Part shown: in pieces, positions 1 through 11,372 of the stretch
Numbering within the stretch: the stretch's first letter is position 1
Layout of the letters: each line of letters opens with the position of its first letter
Assembly: GCF_021443865.1 (NCBI RefSeq)
Contig: NZ_JABUTB010000002.1
Span: forward strand, 1 to 35,432
Direction of reading: 5' to 3'
DNA: 35,432 bases
From: Clostridium sp.
GTDB taxonomy: Bacteria > Bacillota > Clostridia > Clostridiales > Clostridiaceae
Notes under the pieces: generated by a model
Told to the model about the DNA's origin: nothing
The model's input: only the letters and a program-made list of their open reading frames with translations
The model's database searches: none
Translations under genes and position numbers: made by a program

Positions 1-1
1 T

Positions 2-1099
2 TTTAATAAGGATGTAATAGCTAATAATGATTTAGCTATGAACACCAGTAATAGTGATATATCTATAAAAGGTAACTTTTATGGGATAAATGATAAGAAT
101 ATAGAGACAGAGACAGCTCCAAAGGCTTTAAGTTCTAGTAGTATTATTATAAATAATCCTAATAGTACTTCTAAGCTAACAGTAGAAAAAGATTCTTATA
201 TTATGGGAGTTGCTTATTTAAATACAATAGGTGATGATGGTAAGAAATATCAAACAGGAGAATCAGTAGCTGTAAAGGGAAATTATTTAGCTTATACTGA
301 TGTTGATAATATTTTATATGGGGAAAATAATGTTACATTAAAATATTATTCTCCATTACAATTATTAGAAAGTAAAGATAATAAATCTAATGCTACTATT
401 AAGGGAGAATATTTTGCTGAATACTACAATGCTGTAAATAAGGAAGGTAAATATTTATTTAACGATGGTGGAGTAGAGCTTAAAGGTGAAGTTAAGTCAG
501 CTGGAGCAAGTGTTAAGGATAAAGACGGAAAAATTAGAAAGCCTAATGTAAGTAGTGAAGATTTAAATATAGTAGATGAGAAAAGAAAAGAATTTGAAAG
601 AAATGTATTTGCAATGGGTGATGCTACAAACTATGAAAATTCAGATCAAGTGGTTAAGCGTACTGTTAAAGATCAAATTAATTTTGACAAACTTTTAGGT
701 ATTGAGAATAGCTCCATTAACATAAGTGCAGGTGTTGTTATTTTAAATGGTAAGAAAGATGATAAGATAGAAATCAAGAATAATAAATATAACGGACAAA
801 CTATAGATAAAGGCTTAATTATAACTAATGGAGATATAACTATAGATAGTGATGTTGAGTTTAATTTCACAGGAAATATAATTACAACAGGAAATATAAT
901 TCTAAAAGGGACAGGTAATAAAAATATAACTTATGATCCACAAGTTGTAAGAAATGTTTTAGCTTTAAATCAAGATTTATTAAAAGATATATTTGTAGGA
1001 GAAAAAGGAAATAGACAAGAAGTAAGGGTTACTTCAACTTCAGAATTATATAGTGTGGATAAATTCCTTTCAAAATCACTATGGAAAATTGTTAAATAG
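2..1099 (+). CDS. 5'-truncated surface/pilus-associated protein (possibly PilX-like; beta-strand-rich 'I..NG.I.I' C-terminal region)
   Basis: The frame of ORF 38..1099 stays open to the window edge (FNKDVIANNDLA-MNTSN...), so the true start lies upstream of the window. It is followed directly by a prepilin-like gene. Confidence 0.6.
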   Translation, partial: FNKDVIANNDLAMNTSNSDISIKGNFYGINDKNIETETAPKALSSSSIIINNPNSTSKLTVEKDSYIMGVAYLNTIGDDGKKYQTGESVAVKGNYLAYTDVDNILYGENNVTLKYYSPLQLLESKDNKSNATIKGEYFAEYYNAVNKEGKYLFNDGGVELKGEVKSAGASVKDKDGKIRKPNVSSEDLNIVDEKRKEFERNVFAMGDATNYENSDQVVKRTVKDQINFDKLLGIENSSINISAGVVILNGKKDDKIEIKNNKYNGQTIDKGLIITNGDITIDSDVEFNFTGNIITTGNIILKGTGNKNITYDPQVVRNVLALNQDLLKDIFVGEKGNRQEVRVTSTSELYSVDKFLSKSLWKIVK

Positions 1100-1112
1100 A
1101 AGAGGTGGAATT

Positions 1113-1706
1113 ATGAGAAATAAGAAAAAGGCTTTTACAGTATTAGAGCTTATAATTGCCATAAGTATAACGGTGATAGTTCTTGGAGTAGTTTACACTT
1201 TCTTCTTAAGTAATAGCAAAACATTAGCAACTACAGAAATAAATTCAGATCTTCAAATGGAATCAGAGCAAATTTATATGGAGTTATTGAAATATGGCAC
1301 ACAAGCTGAAGGTATAAGCAGAATAAATGACATAGGAATTACTTCATCTAATAAATATAATTATGAAGGGTTGCCTGAAGACGGGAAGATAAACGTGAGT
1401 GAATTAACATTTAAAATAGGCATGGAATATTTCACCTTTATATATAATAGTGCAAATAAAACATTAACATTAAATAAGGTAAATGAGTATGGGGATGTAA
1501 TTTCAGATGCAAGTTTAAGGCTTCCAAGGGATTTATCAAAAAATGTTACAGAATTTAAAGTTAGGCCTTTAGATTATAGAATGAATCCAAAAGGAAATTT
1601 TTATGATTCTACAGGTTTAGAGATTTCATTAGTTTTGAATAAGAAAAAGGGATATTCGGATGTAACTATCCCAGTTAGTATAATTGTGAAGTTAAGAAAT
1701 AAATAA
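1113..1706 (+). CDS. Prepilin-like protein with type IV prepilin N-terminal methylation motif (minor pilin)
   Basis: MRNKKKAFTVLELIIAISITVIVLGVVYTFF: basic leader, A/FTVLEL cleavage-like motif and hydrophobic helix. ATG at 1113 has an AGGTGG Shine-Dalgarno just upstream, so the tracked start at 1053 is probably too long. Confidence 0.85.
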   Translation: MRNKKKAFTVLELIIAISITVIVLGVVYTFFLSNSKTLATTEINSDLQMESEQIYMELLKYGTQAEGISRINDIGITSSNKYNYEGLPEDGKINVSELTFKIGMEYFTFIYNSANKTLTLNKVNEYGDVISDASLRLPRDLSKNVTEFKVRPLDYRMNPKGNFYDSTGLEISLVLNKKKGYSDVTIPVSIIVKLRNK

Positions 1707-1723
1707 TATTGGAGGTGATTATA

Positions 1724-4615
1724 ATTAAAAAGAATGCAAAGATATTAAGCATAATAATAGTATTAACTTTTATATTAAGCTTAATTCCATTAAGAGATAT
1801 TATAATAAGAGCTGTAACGGAGAATAAGCCTCAATTTACTATAAAGAGTTTAAGTGCAAATCCAGATCCTTCAATAAAAGGTGATGATATTACTGTAAAT
1901 GGGACTTTAAAAAGCACAATACAAGATACTACAACAATAAATAAAGAAATAGTAATTGTTTTAGATATTTCTAAAAATAATAATAATGGTGGATTTAATA
2001 AAATAGTAAACCCATTAAAAAACTTTATAGGAAAATTAAAAACTGATAAGTTAGCTGAAAATTTAAAAATAGGCATTGTAACTTATAATAGTAATGCAGA
2101 AATTGCAGAAATAAATAATCAAAAATTAATTGATATTAATAACGAGAAAGATAATGATAGTGGAGAAATAAAAAAGTATTTAGGAAATCTAAAGCCAAAT
2201 AAAAGCAATGTAAATAAAAACATAGGAGAAGCATTAAGACAAGCCGTATATTTATTAGATAGTAACGGGGAAAATAAAACTAATGCTGAAAAGACTATAA
2301 TATTAATTGGTGAAGGAAATCCAGATAGTAGAACTGTAGATAGTAAGGGTAATATGTATTTGGATACAACTAAGTATAAAGAAGATAGCAATAAAACAAA
2401 TATTATTACAAGTGATAGTGAAAAAGGTTTGCAATATGCTGAAGCAGTAGGAAATATTATAAAAAATAAAGGATATAATGTATTTACTATAGGGATAGAT
2501 TTAGATAGTAAAAATGAGCAGCAAAGAAAAATCGAAATTCAAAATTTAGAAAAAATACATTCTTCCATGATAGGATCTAATTTAAAAAAAGAGGATTATG
2601 AAAACTATGGATTATTTTTAGATACAACTGATCCTTCTTATAATAGAAAAACTATAGAAGCTATTTTCAGTACTGTATCAGATAAAATTACAAAAAATTA
2701 TGCTATTAAAAATGCAACTATGGATTTAACTTTTACTAGTGAGTTTACTGCTAAAAATCAAGCAAAATCTATTAATTTAAATCCTATATATTATAAAGCA
2801 GTTAATTCAAATAATAAAATAATTTATACAGCAGATATTCCCTTTAGTTTTGTTATGAATTCAAAGAAGGTTGGTGCAAACCAAAAGGTTTTAGATAGCA
2901 TTAGAGTTAATTATCTATGGAATGGAACAAGTATAAATGAAGTAATAAATACAGATTTGAAAGTTACAGTAAATAGTAATGAAGCACCTAATATTTTGGC
3001 AAAGCTAGAAAGTGATTCAATAATAGATAATGCAGATAAAAATAGCCCAATAACTTTAAAGTATTCAATTGACCCAAAAGAATTTACAACTAACAATGTA
3101 GACTTTAATAAGGAATCAATAGGAGAAGTTATATTTATTATTGATATATCAAGTAAAATGAATAAGGATCAAAGATGGTCTTATTTTAAAAATGCTATTA
3201 CAAATAAAATAATTAATTCAGATGATTTTAAAAATATAAAATTTGGAGTAGTAACTTACGATGATTATGCTTATATAGGAGATAGAAAGAGAATAGATCA
3301 ACCAAAAGAAGTTGAAATGAAGAGTTTTTCTAGTAATATTAATCTTTTAAAACCATTATTTGATGTAAGTGATGCTAATTCTAAAGATGGATATAGAATG
3401 CTATATCAGAATGATATTATAAAAATTTCTAATAGTAATAATAGAAATTTTACTAATGCAGTAAATGCAGCTAAAAAAGTATTTGATAATTTTGGGAATA
3501 GCAATGTACGTAAAGCTATAGTACTAATAAATACTGGAAGTGTTAGTTATGATTCAACAGTTTTAAATGATATTAAAAGTAAGGGATATAAAATTATTTC
3601 TTTAGATATTAGTAATCAGACTAATACAAATTTAAGGCAATTACATGAGAGTTTAGGAGGAATATATAACTCGGAAAAATTAAAAAGTGATTATATATTA
3701 GGTACTTTTGATAATTCAGGAAACTATAATACTACTGACCAGGATATGCAAGAAGTTGCAGATAGATTAAAAGGTGGAGTTACAAATAAGAATACTATTA
3801 ATCCAGAGTTTGAATTCAATTTAAATAATAATTTTGAATATGTTCAAGGAACAGCTTCTGGTATAAAATCAGTTACTACCGACGGAAATAAATTAAAATT
3901 TTCTCTGGCCAATCCAATAGAATACAGTTATTCTGGAGAAATGAGAGATGGAAGATATATATTTAAAGCTAATAAACCATCAGATATTTATTTTTCAGTT
4001 AAAGTGAAAGACAATAATAACCTCAAGTTAGAATTTGGTAATAGCTATATGAGGTATAATAAATTTGATTTAACTACTGAATCAAAAAAATTAGATACCC
4101 CTATAGTGAACTTAAAGCAAGAAGTCAAAAATATCAGTCATGGATTATACAATGGTATTATAGGCAATAAAGTATATATTCAAGAGAATGATAATAAGGC
4201 TTTTGAGATTGCACAAGGAGCAACAGTAACCTTTAGTTCTAGATTTACTCTAGGAGGAAGCAATGTTACCTTTGATTTAAATTTAGATAAGAATTTTAAT
4301 TCTGTAGACATTAATAATATAAAAGTATATAAGGTTTTAACAGATTCTTCTGGTAATAATACGTTGATGGAACTAGCAAGAAGTATAGAAGATAATGAAG
4401 ACAATAAATTTAAAATAGCTATTAATAATGTTAATGAAAATAATCAACCATTAGGTGGAGATATATTAGTTATATATCAAGCTAGAGTTAAAGAAGGACT
4501 TGGAGCAGGAGATACTCTAACTAATAAAATTATATTTAGTAATACATCAAAAGATGTTGGCATAATTACTCCACAACCAATAAATCAAAGCCCAAGCCTA
4601 CCAGATTTATTCTAG
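1724..4615 (+). CDS. Secreted protein with two von Willebrand factor A-like domains
   Basis: Signal peptide KKNAKILSIIIVLTFILSLIPL. Two VWA-like segments (EIVIVLDISKN...IGIVTYNS; EVIFIIDISSKM...FGVVTYDD). The start is proposed at ATT 1724, 8 nt after GGAGG. The ORF track starts at TTG 1709, which overlaps the SD. Confidence 0.8.
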   Translation: MKKNAKILSIIIVLTFILSLIPLRDIIIRAVTENKPQFTIKSLSANPDPSIKGDDITVNGTLKSTIQDTTTINKEIVIVLDISKNNNNGGFNKIVNPLKNFIGKLKTDKLAENLKIGIVTYNSNAEIAEINNQKLIDINNEKDNDSGEIKKYLGNLKPNKSNVNKNIGEALRQAVYLLDSNGENKTNAEKTIILIGEGNPDSRTVDSKGNMYLDTTKYKEDSNKTNIITSDSEKGLQYAEAVGNIIKNKGYNVFTIGIDLDSKNEQQRKIEIQNLEKIHSSMIGSNLKKEDYENYGLFLDTTDPSYNRKTIEAIFSTVSDKITKNYAIKNATMDLTFTSEFTAKNQAKSINLNPIYYKAVNSNNKIIYTADIPFSFVMNSKKVGANQKVLDSIRVNYLWNGTSINEVINTDLKVTVNSNEAPNILAKLESDSIIDNADKNSPITLKYSIDPKEFTTNNVDFNKESIGEVIFIIDISSKMNKDQRWSYFKNAITNKIINSDDFKNIKFGVVTYDDYAYIGDRKRIDQPKEVEMKSFSSNINLLKPLFDVSDANSKDGYRMLYQNDIIKISNSNNRNFTNAVNAAKKVFDNFGNSNVRKAIVLINTGSVSYDSTVLNDIKSKGYKIISLDISNQTNTNLRQLHESLGGIYNSEKLKSDYILGTFDNSGNYNTTDQDMQEVADRLKGGVTNKNTINPEFEFNLNNNFEYVQGTASGIKSVTTDGNKLKFSLANPIEYSYSGEMRDGRYIFKANKPSDIYFSVKVKDNNNLKLEFGNSYMRYNKFDLTTESKKLDTPIVNLKQEVKNISHGLYNGIIGNKVYIQENDNKAFEIAQGATVTFSSRFTLGGSNVTFDLNLDKNFNSVDINNIKVYKVLTDSSGNNTLMELARSIEDNEDNKFKIAINNVNENNQPLGGDILVIYQARVKEGLGAGDTLTNKIIFSNTSKDVGIITPQPINQSPSLPDLF

Positions 4616-4637
4616 AATAGTATAAATGATAAGTATT

Positions 4638-4668
4638 TTAAAAGGGTCGTTATGTACGATCCTTTTTT
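4638..4668 (+). terminator. Rho-independent terminator after the VWA gene
   Basis: aaaagggtcgt-tatgt-acgatccttttttat hairpin followed by a T run. Confidence 0.7.
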
Positions 4669-4879
4669 ATATTTAATAGATTAAGTTTACCACATTATAA
4701 ATAAATTACCTAAATAATATAGTGGCAAATACTCTTTTAGATTTTAAAAAAATGTTTATGAAGGAACTTATATAGGGTTAAGATAAGCATATAAGATGAA
4801 AGATTGATTTGGAATTTCATTGAAATTGGATAAGAATTAACCAAAAAATAAAATAATTGAAATGTAAATTGCAAATTTG

Positions 4880-4908
4880 TTGACAATAACATAGCAGAGA
4901 TATATAAT
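4880..4908 (+). promoter_or_regulatory. Sigma-A-type promoter for the guaB riboswitch leader
   Basis: TTGACA (4880-4885), 17-nt spacer, TATAAT (4903-4908). Confidence 0.8.
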
Positions 4909-4940
4909 ATCTATAAATTTAAAAAAATGGACATAAACTT

Positions 4941-5008
4941 TACTCGTATATCCTCTGAATATGGCAGAGAGTATCTACCGGAAACCTTAAATTTCCGACT
5001 ATGAGTGA
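4941..5008 (+). promoter_or_regulatory. Purine riboswitch aptamer, guanine class
   Basis: actcgtatatcctctgaatatggcagagagtatctaccggaaaccttaaatttccgactatgagt matches the xpt-type purine aptamer core (ATATGG, TATCTACCGG, CCGACTATG). C in the position-74 context (GAC-TATG) indicates guanine/hypoxanthine specificity. Confidence 0.93.
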
Positions 5009-5048
5009 TTTTGATATACTATATCTATATTTGTTATATAGATTTTTA

Positions 5049-5089
5049 GGCATATTAACTTCACTTAGAAGATTAGTATGTCTTTTTTT
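5049..5089 (+). terminator. Riboswitch expression-platform terminator
   Basis: ggcatattaacttc-actta-gaagattagtatgtc followed by ttttttt. Confidence 0.75.
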
Positions 5090-5145
5090 GTACATAAAAA
5101 TAGAGCTTTAAAAGAAATAAATATTTCATATGGTTTGAAAAATGA

Positions 5146-6624
<1,479 letters not shown>

Positions 6625-6635
6625 ATTTGCTGTAA

Positions 6636-6870
6636 AATGCATAATGTGTAATTGATAATGCATAATTTAGGAGATAACTCAGCCAGCTGAGTTATATGGA
6701 ATTAAGAATGATGAAGAAATGAAGATTTCACTTAAGATTGCATTTTAAGTGTTAATGAAAAAAATGAATAAATAATATTGGATATTTAATTATTGCATAT
6801 ACCTTAATAATTACCATAATTCTTTCATTCCTTCATTTTTTCATTCTTTAATTATTGATTCCTTCTCATT
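6636..6870. repeat. Degenerate copy of an intergenic modular repeat between guaB and guaA
   Basis: atgcataat...gataatgcataattta, an aactcagccagctgagtt palindrome, and attctttcattccttcattttttcattcttt segments shared with other spacers in the window. Confidence 0.5.
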
Positions 6871-6946
6871 TGTGTGAAAATAGACAACGAAGGATGGATA
6901 AGATAGAATTAGTATAGTAGATAGAATTAAAGGTTGGAGGTAACCT

Positions 6947-8488
6947 ATGAATAAAGAGTTAGTTTTAGTTATTGACTTTGGTGGTCAATATAATCAATTA
7001 ATAGCTAGAAGAGTTAGAGAGTGTGGAGTTTATTGTGAAGTTCATCCCCATACTGTAAGTGTTGAAGAAATAAAGGAAATGAATCCAAAGGGGATAATAT
7101 TTACTGGTGGACCAAATAGTGTTTATGGAGAAGATTCTCCTTTATGTGAAAAGAGTTTATTTGAAGCTGGTATTCCTATTCTTGGAATATGCTATGGCTC
7201 ACAATTAATGGCTCATATGCTTGGTGGAAAAGTTGCAACTGCTCCAGTAAGTGAATATGGTAAAACTAAAGTAGATATAAATGTAGATTCTAAGTTATTT
7301 GAAGGTGTATCACCATCTACAATTTGTTGGATGAGTCATACAGATTACATAGAAAAAGCACCAGAAGGCTTTAAAGTAATAGCTAATACACCAGTATGTC
7401 CAGTAGCAGCTATGGAAAATGAAGAAAAAAATCTTTATGCAGTTCAATATCATCCAGAAGTTATGCATACACAAGAAGGAACTAAGATGATATCAAATTT
7501 CTTATATAATGTTTGTAAATGTGCTGGAGATTGGAAAATGGATTCCTTTGTTGAAAAAACAATTGAAGAAGTTCGTCAAAAGGTTGGAAATGGTAAGGTA
7601 TTATGTGCATTATCAGGTGGTGTTGATTCATCAGTTGCAGCAGTATTACTTTCAAAGGCAGTGGGAAGCCAATTAACATGCGTATTTGTTGATCATGGTT
7701 TACTTCGTAAAAATGAAGGTGATGAAGTTGAAGAAGTATTTGGACCAAATGGACAATATGACTTAAACTTTATTAGAGTAAATGCGCAGGAAAGATTCTA
7801 TGAAAAATTAAAAGGCGTAGAAGAACCAGAACAAAAGAGAAAAATAATTGGTGAAGAATTCATTAGAGTATTTGAAGAAGAAGCAAAGAAAATTGGAACT
7901 GTAGATTTCTTAGTACAAGGAACTATTTATCCAGATGTAATTGAAAGTGGTCTTGGAAAATCAGCAGTTATAAAATCACATCATAATGTTGGAGGACTTC
8001 CAGACTATGTAGATTTTAAAGAAATAATTGAACCATTAAGATTATTATTTAAGGATGAAGTGCGTAAGGCAGGTTTAGAACTTGGAATTCCTGAAAAATT
8101 AGTTTTCAGACAACCATTCCCAGGACCAGGACTTGGAATACGTATAATTGGAGAAGTAACAGAAGAAAAAGTTAAAATAGTACAAGAAGCAGATGCAATT
8201 TATAGAGAAGAAATTGCAAAGGCTGGTATTGATAAAGAAATAGGTCAATACTTTGCAGCACTTACTAACATGAGATCAGTAGGTGTAATGGGAGATGAAA
8301 GAACTTATGATTATGCAGTAGCACTTAGAGCTGTAACTACAAGTGATTTCATGACAGCAGAATCAGCTGACCTTCCATGGGAAGTACTAGGAAAAGTAAC
8401 AACTAGAATTGTAAATGAAGTTAAAGGTGTAAATAGAGTATTCTATGATTGTACAGGAAAACCACCAGCAACTATTGAATTTGAATAG
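6947..8488 (+). CDS. guaA: GMP synthase (glutamine-hydrolysing)
   Basis: GATase motif [15 protein letters not shown] and ATP-PPase [11 protein letters not shown]-terminus [13 protein letters not shown]. Confidence 0.98.
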   Translation: MNKELVLVIDFGGQYNQLIARRVRECGVYCEVHPHTVSVEEIKEMNPKGIIFTGGPNSVYGEDSPLCEKSLFEAGIPILGICYGSQLMAHMLGGKVATAPVSEYGKTKVDINVDSKLFEGVSPSTICWMSHTDYIEKAPEGFKVIANTPVCPVAAMENEEKNLYAVQYHPEVMHTQEGTKMISNFLYNVCKCAGDWKMDSFVEKTIEEVRQKVGNGKVLCALSGGVDSSVAAVLLSKAVGSQLTCVFVDHGLLRKNEGDEVEEVFGPNGQYDLNFIRVNAQERFYEKLKGVEEPEQKRKIIGEEFIRVFEEEAKKIGTVDFLVQGTIYPDVIESGLGKSAVIKSHHNVGGLPDYVDFKEIIEPLRLLFKDEVRKAGLELGIPEKLVFRQPFPGPGLGIRIIGEVTEEKVKIVQEADAIYREEIAKAGIDKEIGQYFAALTNMRSVGVMGDERTYDYAVALRAVTTSDFMTAESADLPWEVLGKVTTRIVNEVKGVNRVFYDCTGKPPATIEFE

Positions 8489-8502
8489 ACCTAAAATAGT
8501 AT

Positions 8503-8554
8503 AAAGCTGTCCTAGAATCTAAATTAATTTTAGATTCTAGGACAGTTTTTTATT
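8503..8554 (+). terminator. Strong terminator after guaA
   Basis: aaagctgtcctagaatctaa-attaa-ttttagattctaggacagtttttt: near-perfect long stem followed by a T run. Confidence 0.9.
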
Positions 8555-8740
8555 TAAAATTCTATGCAAATTATATTATTTAATTGTTTATACATATATT
8601 ATATCAATGGCAAAAAAATGTGGTCAAATAACAGTAGGTTGAAGAAAAAAATAAAGATTGGTATAATTTAAGTATAAAGTAAATGTTTACAAGGGTGTTG
8701 GTATTAATATTATTTTAAAAAATATTTGGGGGGAAGAGAA

Positions 8741-9235
8741 ATGAGTAATAAAGTTTTAGTATCATATTTTAGTGCAAGTGGTGTAACTGAAAGGATAGCA
8801 AAGTTACTTGCAGAGTCAATAAATTCAGATATTTATGAAATAAGTCCTGAAGTGCCTTATACTAAGGAAGATCTAAATTGGAGTAATAAAAAGAGTCGTA
8901 GTAGTATAGAAATGAAAAATCTTAATTCACGTCCTAAAATTGCAGAAGGTGATGCTAAAATACAAGATTATGATGTGATTTTTATAGGCTTTCCTGTATG
9001 GTGGTATATTGCTCCAACAATAATAAATACATTTATTGAAAGCTATGATTTTAAAGGAAAAACAGTTATCCCATTTGCAACTTCTGGGGGAAGTGGAATT
9101 GAAAATTGTGAAGTGATTCTACAAAAACAATATCCAAATATAAATTGGAAGGAAGGAAAACTTCTTAATGGAAGACAAACTAAAGATAAATTATCATCTT
9201 GGGCTAATTCTGTATTAGGAGTTAAAGTATATTAG
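8741..9235 (+). CDS. Flavodoxin
   Basis: [22 protein letters not shown] and [38 protein letters not shown] 8741 follows ggggggaag. Confidence 0.93.
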   Translation: MSNKVLVSYFSASGVTERIAKLLAESINSDIYEISPEVPYTKEDLNWSNKKSRSSIEMKNLNSRPKIAEGDAKIQDYDVIFIGFPVWWYIAPTIINTFIESYDFKGKTVIPFATSGGSGIENCEVILQKQYPNINWKEGKLLNGRQTKDKLSSWANSVLGVKVY

Positions 9236-9278
9236 GAAATTTTATTTATTTAAATCAGACTAAATTTTATGAAAATTT

Positions 9279-9318
9279 TAAAGTAGCAGATAGTAGGAAG
9301 AATATCTGCTACTTTTAA
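9279..9318 (+). terminator. Terminator after the flavodoxin gene
   Basis: aaagtagcagata-gtaggaagaa-tatctgctacttttaatttt. Confidence 0.75.
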
Positions 9319-9425
9319 TTTTACTTTAATATAGTTTAATTAAGTATGTTTAAGGAACATTGAGTATTTCTGTAAATTGTTTGAAAGGTTAAAATAAACT
9401 ATAATTATATTAAGGAGGGAGTTTT

Positions 9426-10616
9426 ATGAATTCATTAGAAGAAATAAATTTAAAGATAAAATCCTTTGTAGTATTTAATAACATACTAGATGATAAGGTT
9501 ATAAGAGTATTTTTAGATATTATTAATATGAAGGAATTAAATTTATTAGATAAGGTAGAAAAGTATAGTAATTTTGTTCATGAACTTTTTCAAAGAAATG
9601 AAAATCTTTCTGATTATATATGGCAGCTTATTACACTGGATGAAAATTTATATGTAAGAAAATTATCTAATAGAGAAAGAATATCTCAAAGGCTAGAAAG
9701 ATGTGTTATTGAAGAACTTCAAACCTTACAGGAGATTTCAAGAATTACGGCAAAGGATATAAAGAGTGGAATAGGATGTAATATATTTTTACCAGAGTGG
9801 GAAACAAGTTTACATTATGATTTTAAAGTAATGTATAAGGAAAGAATGGACAAGCTATTTACCTTAGGATATGGAATATACGCAAATAATATTATGTTTA
9901 CATATAATAATGGAGATATAATTCCTGTAAAGTATCCTGATAATATTAAATTATCTAATCATATTGGCTATGAAAGAGAACGCAAGAGAGTACTTGATAA
10001 TACTTATGCTTTTATTAATAATAAACCAGCATCTAATGTACTTTTATATGGAGATGCAGGAACAGGAAAATCATCTACTGTAAAAGCTATTGTAAATGAA
10101 TATGCTAATAAGGGATTAAGGATGATAGAAGTAAGAAAAGGGGAGCTACTTAAAATTCCAGAGCTAATAGAGAAGCTTTCAAATAATCCATTGAAATTCA
10201 TTATATTTATTGATGATTTATCTTTTGCAAAAAACAATGAGGAAATTGGAGCTTTAAAAGCAATTTTAGAAGGTTCTGTAACAACTAAAACATCAAATGT
10301 AGTTATTTATGCTACTAGTAATAGAAGGCATTTAGTACAAGAATCCTTTTCAGATAGAGATGGGGATGATATTCATAGAAATGAAACTATACAAGAGCAA
10401 ATATCATTATCTGATAGATTTGGACTTTCAATATGTTTTTCTAAACCAGATAAGAAGGAGTATCTTGATATTGTCCATGGATTACTAAAGGAATATAATG
10501 TGAAGAACATTGAAAATATCGATATACTTGCAGAGCGCCATGCTATGGAAAGAGGAGGACGCTCTGGAAGAACAGCACGTCAATTTGTAGAATACCTAAA
10601 AAGTATAGAAGAGTAA
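9426..10616 (+). CDS. DUF815-family AAA ATPase
   Basis: Walker A GDAGTGKSST, Walker B KFIIFIDDLSF, C-terminal GGRSGRTARQFVEYL; typical DUF815 architecture. Confidence 0.85.
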   Translation: MNSLEEINLKIKSFVVFNNILDDKVIRVFLDIINMKELNLLDKVEKYSNFVHELFQRNENLSDYIWQLITLDENLYVRKLSNRERISQRLERCVIEELQTLQEISRITAKDIKSGIGCNIFLPEWETSLHYDFKVMYKERMDKLFTLGYGIYANNIMFTYNNGDIIPVKYPDNIKLSNHIGYERERKRVLDNTYAFINNKPASNVLLYGDAGTGKSSTVKAIVNEYANKGLRMIEVRKGELLKIPELIEKLSNNPLKFIIFIDDLSFAKNNEEIGALKAILEGSVTTKTSNVVIYATSNRRHLVQESFSDRDGDDIHRNETIQEQISLSDRFGLSICFSKPDKKEYLDIVHGLLKEYNVKNIENIDILAERHAMERGGRSGRTARQFVEYLKSIEE

Positions 10617-10623
10617 AAGAAAT

Positions 10624-10650
10624 AAGGTGTTGCCAAAGCAGCACCTATTA
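10624..10650. terminator. Terminator between convergent genes
   Basis: aggtgttgc-caaa-gcagcacct hairpin. Confidence 0.5.
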
Positions 10651-10669
10651 ATTTTATTAGTAATTTAAA

Positions 10670-11329
10670 TTAACTTTCTTCTTGAACCTGGTGAATATTA
10701 GAAATTAGCCATTGTCCATCTATGTTCTTTAATAAAATCTCCATTTTAAATTCTACTTCTTCGATATCATCAATATCCTTTTTTAATTCATCGAATATTT
10801 CAGGGGATATATTATCTATAATCTTTTGATTCATTGAAGCTTGACCTTCATTAGTATAGATTTTCTTTAATTCATCTTTATGTTCATTTAAATATTTTGT
10901 GGATAATTCTTCAATATTAAAATCAAAACTTGAAGGATCAAATTTTGTAAAGTCAAAACATTTTCCGCTTAATGAAACTATAGCAGTTCCATTTTTTTCT
11001 TTAACTTTATCAATTGAATAATCTCCAATTGATTTACTCATTACAAAAGAGATGAAACTTTCGGCTTCCTCATTAAATACATCACCCATATTAGTGTTAA
11101 TTAAATTATTTAATAGTTTGTCATCAAGATTAGAAAAGCCAAAACTATCCTTAAAATCTCCTTTATCCTTATTAGTCATTTCCATAGACTTATTGTAATC
11201 ACCTGATTTAATTAATGAAAAGTAATCACCCACAGCATTTTTGATTTCTTCTTCATGTGACTCTCTAACACATCCAAATAAGGTAAAAATCATTACAAAA
11301 GATAATAAAGAACTTGCGAACCTCCTCAT
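10670..11329 (-). CDS. Putative lipoprotein (DUF4878/DUF5105-like)
   Basis: MRRFASSLLSFVMIFTLFGC lipobox; charged NTF2-like remainder. Confidence 0.7.
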   Translation of the reverse strand: MRRFASSLLSFVMIFTLFGCVRESHEEEIKNAVGDYFSLIKSGDYNKSMEMTNKDKGDFKDSFGFSNLDDKLLNNLINTNMGDVFNEEAESFISFVMSKSIGDYSIDKVKEKNGTAIVSLSGKCFDFTKFDPSSFDFNIEELSTKYLNEHKDELKKIYTNEGQASMNQKIIDNISPEIFDELKKDIDDIEEVEFKMEILLKNIDGQWLISNIHQVQEES

Positions 11330-11372
11330 ATTATCACCTCAATAATATAAAAATTGTACAAAATAATTATAA

